A DNA stretch of 64,000 nt from contig CAZOOK010000005.1 in the NCBI GenBank assembly GCA_964581385.1, positions 1-64,000 of the forward strand. The letters are read 5' to 3'. This DNA is from CAZOOK01 sp964581385 (lineage in GTDB: Bacteria > Pseudomonadota > Gammaproteobacteria > Nevskiales > Nevskiaceae). The position numbers and the translations under genes are program-made. Within the stretch, counting starts at the first letter, position 1; each line of letters begins with the position of its first letter. Positions 26,474 through 34,684 of this stretch are shown here, in pieces. Below the pieces are notes generated by a model. The model had not been told where the DNA came from. It was given only the letters and a program-made list of their open reading frames with translations, and ran no database searches.

Positions 26474-27061
26474 CTAAAGTCCAACGAAATCGCCGAGATG
26501 ATCTTTCTGGATGCGGCTCCACTCCATTTTAAACCATGGGGTGAACCGCTCCGGCATCTCGGCCATTTCGCGCGTCAGCGCCTCGGGCGCGATAAAACGC
26601 ACCGCTGAAATCTCATGCGGATTCACACGCGGCGCTTCATCACTGCGCCCGGCATAAACCCAGCATAATTCGTGCTCCGCGCCGGTCGCATCGAACTGCG
26701 CCTGGTACTGAAACTTGAACAGAAAGCGCAACGGCGCGCGGATGCCAATTTCCTCATACAACCGCCGCCCGGTCGCGAATTCCATCGACTCGCCCTTGCG
26801 CGGATGGCTGCAGCATGTGTTCGACCAGTAGCCGGCCCACAGGCGCTTGCCCGCCGCGCGTTGCTGCAACAACAGCTCGCCGCGGCCGTTGAACACGAAC
26901 AGCGAAAACGCGCGATGCAGCGTACCGCCGCCCTCGTGCGCATCGCTCTTGCGCATGTTGCCGATCTCGCGATCCGCCTCATCGACGAGGATCAACTCTT
27001 CGGAATCGAACGAGACGATGGCGTCGTTGCGACGGGAGGGCGTCTCCAGATCGTTACCCAA
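26474..27061 (-). CDS. idi: Isopentenyl-diphosphate delta-isomerase type 1
   Basis: A 195-residue Nudix-fold isomerase converting IPP to DMAPP, essential when isoprenoids come only from mevalonate. The active-site cysteine is in YWSNTCCSHPRKGE, and the catalytic glutamate is in EHELCWVYAG. The Nudix-like helix GRRLYEEIGI is also visible. The gene overlaps the 3' end of the reductase-kinase fusion by eight bases, so it is likely coupled to it. Mg2+/Mn2+-dependent type 1 chemistry is expected, not the flavin-dependent type 2. Confidence 0.95.
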   Translation of the reverse strand: MGNDLETPSRRNDAIVSFDSEELILVDEADREIGNMRKSDAHEGGGTLHRAFSLFVFNGRGELLLQQRAAGKRLWAGYWSNTCCSHPRKGESMEFATGRRLYEEIGIRAPLRFLFKFQYQAQFDATGAEHELCWVYAGRSDEAPRVNPHEISAVRFIAPEALTREMAEMPERFTPWFKMEWSRIQKDHLGDFVGL

Positions 27062-29327
27062 CCTGCACCTCCATCGCCTGATAGCCAGCGCTGCGGATGG
27101 CCTCGATCACCTTGTCTGCGCCTTCCGGGCACAGCGCGACGATCGAGCCGCCGCCGCCACCACCGGTGAGCTTGGCGCCAAGTGCGCCGCTGTCGCGCGC
27201 AATTTGCACCAGCTCCTCGATCTCCCAACTGGATACCCGTAACGCATTGAGCAGGCCGTGGCATACATTCATCAGATCGCCGAACCGTTCCAGATCGTAT
27301 TTGGCGATCGCCTCGACTGATTGCAGCGTGAGCTGATCAACCTCGCGGAAGATGCGCTCGTACAGCTCCGGATTCTTCTGCCAGGCTTCGCGCACGCGGC
27401 CGACGGTTTTCGCCGTCAGGCTTTCCTTGCCGCTGATGCCGATGACGAAGCGCAACGGCTTCGGGATATGCAGCGGCTTTATCAGCGGTTGCTGATCCGG
27501 CGCCGCGGCGCGCTTGTACAGGATCGGGCGGCCATAGGTGGCCACCGTATTGTCGATACCGGACGGCGTGCCGTGCGCGACCTTTTCGCATTCGTAGGCC
27601 ACGGCATTGACTTGCTCGTCACTTAGGCCCAGGCCGTACAGCTGATCGAGCGAGCGGGTGATCGCCACCGCCATCGCCGCCGAACCGCCAAGGCCCATCG
27701 CGCGTGGCACGCTTGGAAACACTTCGATTTGCATCGAACGGTCAGCGACGCCGAGACGATCGAGAATGATGCCGAGCGAACGCTGGAAGGAATCGCGGTG
27801 CGCGGGATCCTTGTGCAGGCGGTACTCGACGCCCCAACGTGGAATCACCATGGAAACGCTGCCGTCATGGGTTTCCTGCGCTCGCGCCTGAATCGCCAGC
27901 GATACCGGCGCCGCGATCGCATGGCTGCCGTACACCACCGCGTGTTCGCCGAGCAGAATGATCTTGCCGTGGCCGGCGGCGCGCGGCAGGTTTTCGCCGG
28001 CGCTGTCGTCGCCTTCGCGCGCAGCGCGTGCACCGCGATTCAGTTCGGCAATCAGCTGTTGCGCCTTCCAGATCTTGATTTCGCCGCTCTCAATCAGTCG
28101 TTCGACGACGGTATCGAAGATTTCCGGTGCCGCCCCGGCAGCCATCGCCACCGAGCGCGCGTGCAGCGTCATGTGGCCCTGCTGGATGCCGTCGGTGACC
28201 AATGCTTTCAGTGCCGAGAAATTCTGGGCCAGACCGACCGCACCCATCACTTCCGCAAGTTCGCGTCCGGAGTTCACGCCGAGCAGACGATGATTGAGCG
28301 CAACCGTCGGATTCGACTGCAGCGGCCCGCCGACGGTGCCGACCTTCATCGGGATATCGAGTTCGCCGATCAGCTCGCCGTTCGGCCCTTTGTACCAGCG
28401 CGTCAGCGAGGTATAGCGGCCGCTGCGCGCGGCATAGGCATGCGCGGCGGCTTCAATCGCGCGCCAGTCGTTGCCGGTGGCGAGCGCGACGGCATCGACA
28501 CCGTTCATGATGCCTTTGTTGTGAGTGGCCGCGCGGTAGGGATCGACTGCCGCGAAATCGTTGGCGATGATGACGCCGTCGCGCACGTCCTCACCGGTAT
28601 AACCCTTGCCGGCCAGATTCTCGACCGGGACGACCGCGCGCGCCCGCACCATCGCGCGATCGGTGAGATTCGACAGGATGCGCAGGAACACTTTGCCGCC
28701 ACTGATCGATTCGACCAGCGGCGCCACGCCTTCGCACATGGTGTTGACGAGATTCGCACCCATCGCATCGCAGGTATTGACGAGCAGATGCACGACCAGC
28801 ATGTCGCGTCCGCCCGGCGAACCGGCCGGCAACGGCATGATGTGCGTTTCCAGATCCTTGGCGCCGCCGCCACGCGCGACCATCTGCGGGTGCAGGCTGT
28901 TGGCGAGATTGAGGATCTCTTCCTTGCGTTGCAGGAGCGCGGCCTGCGCCTTGGCCGGGTGCTTGATATCGACCACCTGCACCTGTCCGATCAGGATCGG
29001 TTCGCTGCTTTCAACAGTGAAGCCGCCGGCCTTGCGGAAGATCTTCGCCGCCGACGACAGCGCCGCCACGATTGAAGGTTCCTCGACCACCAACGGCACG
29101 ATGTAATCCTTGCCATTGATGAGAAAGTTCATGCCGAGACCGACCGGCAAGCCCATCACGCCGACGACGTTCTCGATCATCTTGTCGGCTTTGTGCACTT
29201 TCAGCGTGTGCTCACCGCTGACCAAAGCCTGATAGTCCGCTTCCGACAGCCAGCCGCGTTCGCGCATCAGCCGCACGCGATCGGTGACCGATAGCTTGTA
29301 AAACTCGGGGATTCGGGAACGCTCCAT
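27054..29327 (-). CDS. mvaA-mvaK1: HMG-CoA reductase (class II)-mevalonate kinase fusion protein
   Basis: A 757-residue single chain. Residues 1-435 are a class II HMG-CoA reductase: MERSRIPEFYKL start, Glu83 in VVEEPSIVAA, Lys271 in HNKGIMNG, Asp287 in GNDWRA and His389 in LHARSVAMAAG. The numbering is close to that of the Pseudomonas mevalonii enzyme. After a short linker (about 430-450), residues 451-757 are a GHMP kinase with HGKIILLGEHAVVYG, the ATP loop MGLGGSAAMAVAI and the C-terminal KLTGGGGGGSIVAL, i.e. mevalonate kinase. One polypeptide would thus reduce HMG-CoA to mevalonate and phosphorylate it. ATG 29327 is preferred over the longer TTG start (29354) because of a gcgagga ribosome-binding site just upstream. 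The reading frame is uninterrupted across the join. Confidence 0.94.
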   Translation of the reverse strand: MERSRIPEFYKLSVTDRVRLMRERGWLSEADYQALVSGEHTLKVHKADKMIENVVGVMGLPVGLGMNFLINGKDYIVPLVVEEPSIVAALSSAAKIFRKAGGFTVESSEPILIGQVQVVDIKHPAKAQAALLQRKEEILNLANSLHPQMVARGGGAKDLETHIMPLPAGSPGGRDMLVVHLLVNTCDAMGANLVNTMCEGVAPLVESISGGKVFLRILSNLTDRAMVRARAVVPVENLAGKGYTGEDVRDGVIIANDFAAVDPYRAATHNKGIMNGVDAVALATGNDWRAIEAAAHAYAARSGRYTSLTRWYKGPNGELIGELDIPMKVGTVGGPLQSNPTVALNHRLLGVNSGRELAEVMGAVGLAQNFSALKALVTDGIQQGHMTLHARSVAMAAGAAPEIFDTVVERLIESGEIKIWKAQQLIAELNRGARAAREGDDSAGENLPRAAGHGKIILLGEHAVVYGSHAIAAPVSLAIQARAQETHDGSVSMVIPRWGVEYRLHKDPAHRDSFQRSLGIILDRLGVADRSMQIEVFPSVPRAMGLGGSAAMAVAITRSLDQLYGLGLSDEQVNAVAYECEKVAHGTPSGIDNTVATYGRPILYKRAAAPDQQPLIKPLHIPKPLRFVIGISGKESLTAKTVGRVREAWQKNPELYERIFREVDQLTLQSVEAIAKYDLERFGDLMNVCHGLLNALRVSSWEIEELVQIARDSGALGAKLTGGGGGGSIVALCPEGADKVIEAIRSAGYQAMEVQVG

Positions 29328-29370
29328 GAATTTCCTCGCCGGATGACGATTCAATGAGACCTACTGAACA

Positions 29371-30435
29371 TCAGGAACAAACCTCGATTCGCAAACCATC
29401 CGTGTCCTCGGAGAGGTCCACAAGCCCAAAGCCGGCCTGCGCGAGAATTTCGCTCAAGTGCCGGCTTTGGACCACATCGGCAACCACAGCCATCCCCAGA
29501 TCGCCGCCGCCGGCGCCGCAGGGTTTATAAACCCCTCCGGCCGCCTCGACGAGCTGTCGAATCCGCAGATGCTCCGACGTAAGTATGTGAATTTTAGCGG
29601 CTTCGCCGAGTATTTGCAGTCCCGCCCCAAAATCGCGCACCGCGCGCAACAGTGACGCGACCTCGCAGGCGGCTGCCGCGGCCGCGCCGAAGCGCGCGAT
29701 TTCTGCCAGTTTTCCCATTAATTCAGCGCTGATCGCGGGCTCGCGGGCTCGCCACGCGTCGAGGTCAGCAAGGAAGCGTGAGGTCGACGCGGAATGCCCG
29801 CTCCAGACCATCAACCGCGCCAGTGCGGCGGGCCAAGCCACCGGTTCAGCGAACGGCGTGGACGGATCATCGGCGATGGTGTAGCGGATCGTGCCACCGT
29901 ACAGGCTCGCCGCGACATCCAGACCACTGCCACGGCCGTTCTGAAAATCACGATGCAGGCGCAGCAGTTCGCGCAACCACGCCGCACGATCGGCCGGTAC
30001 CCGCCCGCCATCGACGAACGCGCGCAGACCGGATGCCAGCGCGACGGTGAGCGCCGCGCTGGAACCGAGTCCGAGCTTGTCGCCGCCATCGCGCGAGAAA
30101 AACGCGGACGTGTCCAGCCGCACGCGGCAACGCAGGCGATCGGCCGGCACAAAGCCGCGCGCGACCAGCCCACGCAACACTCCGGTGACCAACGTAAAGC
30201 GCTCGGCCGCATCGTTGCCTTCGTGCCAGCGCAAGCTGCCGTCGCCGGCCACTTCGACGCGCACCGCCTGCGGATACACATCCGGCGCGTGGATCAGCGT
30301 TCCAGGCAGATCCGACGGCTCGATATCGACGCACGCACGGCGGTTCGCCGCCATCACCAGCGCCGGCGCACCGTCTAGTACGGCGTATTCCCCGAGCAGC
30401 ACCACCTTGCCCGGCGCCGAAGCGCGCAGCTTCAC
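29371..30435 (-). CDS. mvaK2: Phosphomevalonate kinase
   Basis: A 354-residue GHMP-family kinase turning mevalonate 5-phosphate into the diphosphate. Motif 1 is ASAPGKVVLLGEYAVLDG, motif 2 is KLGLGSSAALTVALASG, and motif 3 is CGAGGGDLGMAVV near the C-terminus. The LLGEYAVLDG phrase and the long insert before motif 3 point to phosphomevalonate kinase rather than mevalonate kinase; the mevalonate kinase activity is carried by the fusion gene next door. Its start overlaps the mvaD stop by four bases, and the fusion gene follows after 43 bases. Confidence 0.9.
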   Translation of the reverse strand: MKLRASAPGKVVLLGEYAVLDGAPALVMAANRRACVDIEPSDLPGTLIHAPDVYPQAVRVEVAGDGSLRWHEGNDAAERFTLVTGVLRGLVARGFVPADRLRCRVRLDTSAFFSRDGGDKLGLGSSAALTVALASGLRAFVDGGRVPADRAAWLRELLRLHRDFQNGRGSGLDVAASLYGGTIRYTIADDPSTPFAEPVAWPAALARLMVWSGHSASTSRFLADLDAWRAREPAISAELMGKLAEIARFGAAAAAACEVASLLRAVRDFGAGLQILGEAAKIHILTSEHLRIRQLVEAAGGVYKPCGAGGGDLGMAVVADVVQSRHLSEILAQAGFGLVDLSEDTDGLRIEVCS

Positions 30436-31451
30436 GCCGGTGTTCCGAATGCGGAGGAATCAAGCACGCGCGCGCCGCCACCCAGGCCGGTTTCATGCAG
30501 CCGCAACACACCGGGCACCGCGGCCAGCGCGTCGCGCACCTTGGCCGCCGCATCCGGTAGGCACACCGCCTTCACCTGTGGACCGGCATCGACCGTGAAA
30601 AACACCGGCACACCCTCCGCACGAAGGCGGCGCACGGCATGCATCGCTTCGACGGTGGCACCGTTCCAGTACAGCAGCCCCGGTCGCGCCGCGAGTGCCA
30701 AGGCATGCATCTTCAGGCAGCTGTATTCGGCAATTGCAGCGAGCTTTTCAAAATCCTTCGCCAGCACGGCCGTACGCGCTTCCGCGAGATCGCGTTCCGA
30801 GGTATCCACCCAAGCGTCGTAGTACGGCGAAGTATCGCGTGTGCGATTCATGCCTTCGGTCGAACCCACGCTCTTCTGCGCCGTGGACGTCACCGCGACG
30901 ACCACGGCCAGCGGCCACGCGTCGGCGGCCAGGATCGGTTTTGCGATCGAATCGGTGCCGTCGCTGCGCTCGCCGCGCGACCACTCGACGAAACCGCCGA
31001 AGATCGAACGCGCCGCCGACCCGCTGCCGCGCCGCGCCAGCTCGGACAATTCCGACGGTGCCAGATCGAGCGCCAGCGCCTTCGCCGCCGCGACCACCAG
31101 CGCGGCGAAGCCGGACGCCGACGACGCCAGCCCGGCACCGGTCGGGAAATTGTTCTCGCTGTCGACCTTAGCGCGCAGCGAGGTACCGGCGCGCGCGCGC
31201 AACAGATCGAGACATTCGACAACGCGACGCGCCTCCTTGTCGTCCGCCTTGCCGTTGAGCCGCACGCGGTCCGTCACTAGCGTCGCGTCGAAGCTCACGC
31301 GCGTGCGCGTCCACAGCGTATCGAGCGTGATCGACAGGGAACCGACCGCCGGCAGGTTCAGCGGAATATCACGCTTGCCCCAGTACTTGACGAGGGCGAT
31401 GTTGGGCTGCGCCTGGGCGGCGGCCTCGCGTGGCGACGAGGAAGAAGGCAT
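30432..31451 (-). CDS. mvaD: Diphosphomevalonate decarboxylase
   Basis: A 339-residue GHMP-fold enzyme that phosphorylates and decarboxylates mevalonate diphosphate to IPP. The signature NIALVKYWGKRDIPLNLPA is followed by the ATP loop PTGAGLASSASGFAAL and GSAARSIFGGFVEW, with the conserved Ser and Arg of the active site. The frame is open to 31766, but the Met at 31451 sits directly before the conserved N-terminal strand and gives the family length. It is the first gene of the mevalonate cluster. The 170-base gap to the divergent zinc-ribbon gene should hold its promoter, though I see no clear box. Confidence 0.94.
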   Translation of the reverse strand: MPSSSSPREAAAQAQPNIALVKYWGKRDIPLNLPAVGSLSITLDTLWTRTRVSFDATLVTDRVRLNGKADDKEARRVVECLDLLRARAGTSLRAKVDSENNFPTGAGLASSASGFAALVVAAAKALALDLAPSELSELARRGSGSAARSIFGGFVEWSRGERSDGTDSIAKPILAADAWPLAVVVAVTSTAQKSVGSTEGMNRTRDTSPYYDAWVDTSERDLAEARTAVLAKDFEKLAAIAEYSCLKMHALALAARPGLLYWNGATVEAMHAVRRLRAEGVPVFFTVDAGPQVKAVCLPDAAAKVRDALAAVPGVLRLHETGLGGGARVLDSSAFGTPA

Positions 31452-31622
31452 GGAAGGGTTGGGAGGACCGGGTATCGGACGCGATGAAGCGGGGATTTTA
31501 CCGTTACCGGGCCCGCATTTCTGCCTTGCACAGGACCCGGTCCGTCCTTTGCGTCCATGGACTGAGGCAAAATCAATGATTAAATGCGGCCGGACGATGC
31601 TGGCCGGAGACAGAAGAGACCC

Positions 31623-33407
31623 ATGGCCTACGAATACAATCCCGAATCCTCGCGCTGGGAAGTTCCCAACCCGCATCGTGTCGAGAACCTGTTTCTTGCC
31701 GCCGGCGCGTTGATCGCGCTGGTTGGTGCAGTAACGGCACTCATCCTCGGTCGCAATGGGCTGCAATCCTCGCTGAACGTCAGCGCGGCGCGGCCGATCA
31801 TCGTGGCTGTGATCTTGCTCGCCACCGGCATGACCTTCGCGCTTTACGCATTGTTCCAGCTGCGCTTCTACTTCGGCCGCAACCAGCCGATCGGACTGGC
31901 GCCGGAATTGCTCAAGGACGCCGAAGGCAGTACGCCCGAAGCGCTGCAGTTGCGCGAGACGATGCGTCAGAACGCGATTACCTACGAGACGCCGCGCGGC
32001 GCCCTCAACAACGTGCTCTATTCGCTGGCGCGCGAACTCGTATTCGCGCCGCAGCGCACGCGCGATCTGGCGGAGATCGAATTCCAGAACACGGTCGGCC
32101 TCGCCTTTCTGCTGGTGTGCTTCTTGGTTTCATTGATCGGCGTCGGCAATGCCGCTGTACGCGACTGGTTGGCCGCACTGTATTTCGTACTGATGTGCCT
32201 GCTGGTGCTGGCGCCGCTGCGGCGCGGCTCGCTAAGCGGCAGTCCCTTGTCCGGGCGCTTTGTCATCGTCCTGATCGTCGTCGCGGTGATCGCTCCGGTG
32301 CTCCTGCCTTACCTTGTTGCCCATGGGCCGGCGCCATTCGCGCCCTATATCCAGCTGCCGGCGGTGACACTGGCGATCCTGGTCACGGTGCTCGCCGGTG
32401 CCGTGCTGCTGCTGGTGTCAGCATTGGCACAGCAGATCAAGCCGAACTGCATCGCCATGGCGCAGAACACGCAGACCGTGTCCATGAACGCACCGCCTGG
32501 CCAGATCTTCGTCGAATTCGATCGCGAAATGCAGCGCGGCTGGACCGAAAAAATCCCCAATCGCGGTTACCTGCGTCAGCTGCCGCGGACATCCGGCGAG
32601 AACGGCTCCTTCGAAGGCCAGATCCTGGAGGAAACACAACCAGTGCCACAGGACGTGGAGCCGCTGACACTGTCGCGCTGCCTGCAGCTGCAACCGTATC
32701 GCTGGCTGATCGCGCTGGACATGTTCGCAGTCGTCACGACCGGCGCAGGTACCGGCATGCTTCTCAATTTCGCGATGGTGCCGCGCAACCTCGGCGCACT
32801 GGTCATTGGCCTGTCGCTGCTGATGATTGCGAATTTCGCCTATACGGGTGGCAACAAACTGTGGCGGCGCTTCGAATTTACCTCGCGCATCTACTGGCTT
32901 GAGTGTCAGGGAAATTTCCAACGCGCACGCGCGAACGTCGGCGGAATGCTGCAGGGCTTCGTCAATACCGAAAAGGCGCTCGTCAATGTCGAGGACATGA
33001 CGCTGCGCCTATGGGTCGCCGATGTCGACAGCATCTGGTTCGGACCGCAGGACCGCCGGCGCGCGCTGATGTCGATCCGTGGCCTGCCGGATGAAGCGGA
33101 GCGGCTGTCTCAACATCTGGCCGGCTTCGCGCGTCAGCAAGCCACGGTGATCGCGCCGCAATCGGACACCGATATGCAGCGGCTCGCGGTCATGAACCGC
33201 ATCAGTCCTCCGCCAGCCGCGGTCGGCCGCTTAGGCGGCGCCGCGCCGGAAGCATTGAGCACGCCTGGCGGGTCGTCGGGAGCAGCCGCATCTACAACGC
33301 CGGCAGTGCCTGCGGCACGGCGCTTCTGCCCGCAGTGCGGCGGCAAGCTCGACGCGGGCGCTCGCTTCTGTTCGAATTGCGGGGCTCAGCTCGCGGGAAG
33401 TGCATGA
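31623..33407 (+). CDS. Membrane protein with C-terminal double zinc ribbon
   Basis: A 594-residue protein of unknown function. Hydrophobic spans lie at about 22-45, 57-80, 150-185, 200-240 and 250-280, with another pair near 385-425. A soluble part (about 430-540) follows, then an Ala/Pro/Gly-rich linker and, at the end, RFCPQCGGKLDAGARFCSNC with two CX2C pairs, a zinc-ribbon of the kind found at protein ends. The ATG at 31623 has a ggagacag site and is preferred over the upstream in-frame start at 31584. It is transcribed away from the mevalonate cluster. No catalytic motif is recognised. Confidence 0.82.
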   Translation: MAYEYNPESSRWEVPNPHRVENLFLAAGALIALVGAVTALILGRNGLQSSLNVSAARPIIVAVILLATGMTFALYALFQLRFYFGRNQPIGLAPELLKDAEGSTPEALQLRETMRQNAITYETPRGALNNVLYSLARELVFAPQRTRDLAEIEFQNTVGLAFLLVCFLVSLIGVGNAAVRDWLAALYFVLMCLLVLAPLRRGSLSGSPLSGRFVIVLIVVAVIAPVLLPYLVAHGPAPFAPYIQLPAVTLAILVTVLAGAVLLLVSALAQQIKPNCIAMAQNTQTVSMNAPPGQIFVEFDREMQRGWTEKIPNRGYLRQLPRTSGENGSFEGQILEETQPVPQDVEPLTLSRCLQLQPYRWLIALDMFAVVTTGAGTGMLLNFAMVPRNLGALVIGLSLLMIANFAYTGGNKLWRRFEFTSRIYWLECQGNFQRARANVGGMLQGFVNTEKALVNVEDMTLRLWVADVDSIWFGPQDRRRALMSIRGLPDEAERLSQHLAGFARQQATVIAPQSDTDMQRLAVMNRISPPPAAVGRLGGAAPEALSTPGGSSGAAASTTPAVPAARRFCPQCGGKLDAGARFCSNCGAQLAGSA

Positions 33408-33799
33408 GTGCTCTGCCCGGAGCGGAACGAAGTCCAGCCTAAGAGTTTCGTTCAGCAAGCGGAGCACTCTGCCAAGCTATCGTTCCGATCGCGATGTGAC
33501 CCGATCGATGCGATTCGTTTCATTCGCTGCATCCTTGGTTTCCGACGCCAATCCGTTTCTGTGACCGAAGCCACAGATTGCAGCGCAATGGTCCGCTACT
33601 ATTCCAAATCAAAGGCATTATTGATCCGCAAACTTTCAGTGAAGTGACTAGCCTGACGAATACACTGGACGCCAGCGGACGGTGAATTGTGGTGTGGAAC
33701 CGTCAGGACTTATACGAAGTTGGTGTGTCTCCAAATGAAATGTAGACGGTTTTTCCTTCCAATCTTGGCTATTATCTGCCGCCGGGAAAGGAGGCGCGC
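33408..33799. other. Gene-free region
   Basis: About 390 bases between two plus-strand genes. A 79-codon open frame (33408-33647) has no protein-like pattern or ribosome-binding site. I see no clear terminator; the region is AT-richer toward the next gene and probably carries its promoter. Confidence 0.55.
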
Positions 33800-34576
33800 A
33801 TGGGTAAATTATTCGACCGAATACCGAACTGGGTTACTCTCTCCGTAGGGTTTGGTGGCCTACCAATGAGCGCTTTTGCCTCCCGCTTGCCTGAAAAATA
33901 TCAAAGCATCGGTCTATACGTTGGTCTCGGGCTGATAGCTTTATGCATTATTTTGTATTTCATTTATCCATTCGGGCAAAGACGAAAAGCAAAAGAATTC
34001 GATTCCGTTGGTTCTCATCTGGAGAGAGATCAATGGAAACAAGACTGGCACGAACTTCGGTTCCGTCGAAGCGAGTTCTGGCGCCTAATCAATAATTGCT
34101 ATGGAAATTGGCAATCGCGTGTAAATGACAATATTCAGAAAGTCATCGCAGAATCTAACTTCCCCAGCGCGCTACCATTAGCTGATCACAATACCAATAC
34201 ATCGTCTTCCCGAGCCTTGGGGGCTCAATCGGCGGACACAAGCGGTTCCGCAACTCTGCTCAATGCCTTTTCATCATTTATTTACGAACCAAATGCACCT
34301 GAGCGATTTTGTCTTGGCTTTGGCAATGCACGATCCGGTTTCGAGAGCTTCGATAACATCAGGGGCGATCTATCAAAGTTCTGGGACCAATGGGGCGGTC
34401 AAGAACATATAGAGAAAATCATTAAGGATCAGCAGGCAGAGGAAATGCTGACAGGCTCTGCGGCAGAACTTAAACTGTTAACGTTCTTGGAACTTGCGAG
34501 GGCCAAGTGGCGCCCAACCGAGGCAAGTGATACGCACGGCCTGTTTTATCTAGCGAGTCGTGCAAATACTCACTGA
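33800..34576 (+). CDS. Hypothetical membrane protein
   Basis: A 258-residue protein that I do not recognise. After a short N-terminal segment with one weak hydrophobic stretch, a strong membrane span (YVGLGLIALCIILYFIYPF, about 40-58) is followed by a basic stop-transfer RRKAK and a mainly hydrophilic, probably cytoplasmic, domain rich in Trp and Asn with no known motif. Its codon use is more AT-rich than that of its neighbours (for example ATT, AAT, AAA), which hints at acquisition. A ggaaaggagg site precedes the ATG. The gene stands alone between intergenic repeats. Confidence 0.72.
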   Translation: MGKLFDRIPNWVTLSVGFGGLPMSAFASRLPEKYQSIGLYVGLGLIALCIILYFIYPFGQRRKAKEFDSVGSHLERDQWKQDWHELRFRRSEFWRLINNCYGNWQSRVNDNIQKVIAESNFPSALPLADHNTNTSSSRALGAQSADTSGSATLLNAFSSFIYEPNAPERFCLGFGNARSGFESFDNIRGDLSKFWDQWGGQEHIEKIIKDQQAEEMLTGSAAELKLLTFLELARAKWRPTEASDTHGLFYLASRANTH

Positions 34577-34624
34577 TGCTCGCCCTTGCTCCCGTGGCTT
34601 TCGGCGTCATCAGCATCGTGCCAG

Positions 34625-34661
34625 CGCGGCTCGCTGATGGCGAGCGTCGGGTCACGCTTCG
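34625..34661. repeat. Short dispersed repeat (copy A)
   Basis: The block cgcggctcgctgatggcgag followed by cgtcgggtcacgcttcg matches 37266-37302 with only a few differences. The tail 'gggttacgcttcgct...acccgacctacg' type is a common intergenic repeat in GC-rich proteobacteria. It contains a short self-complementary core (ctcgc...gcgag). Confidence 0.7.
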
Positions 34662-34684
34662 TTAACTCGACCTAATTCGAGCTG

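Noticed and set aside
27729..29075. 448-residue open frame antisense to the reductase-kinase gene
   Set aside because: Shadow frame with no protein-like motif; the sense strand has all catalytic residues.
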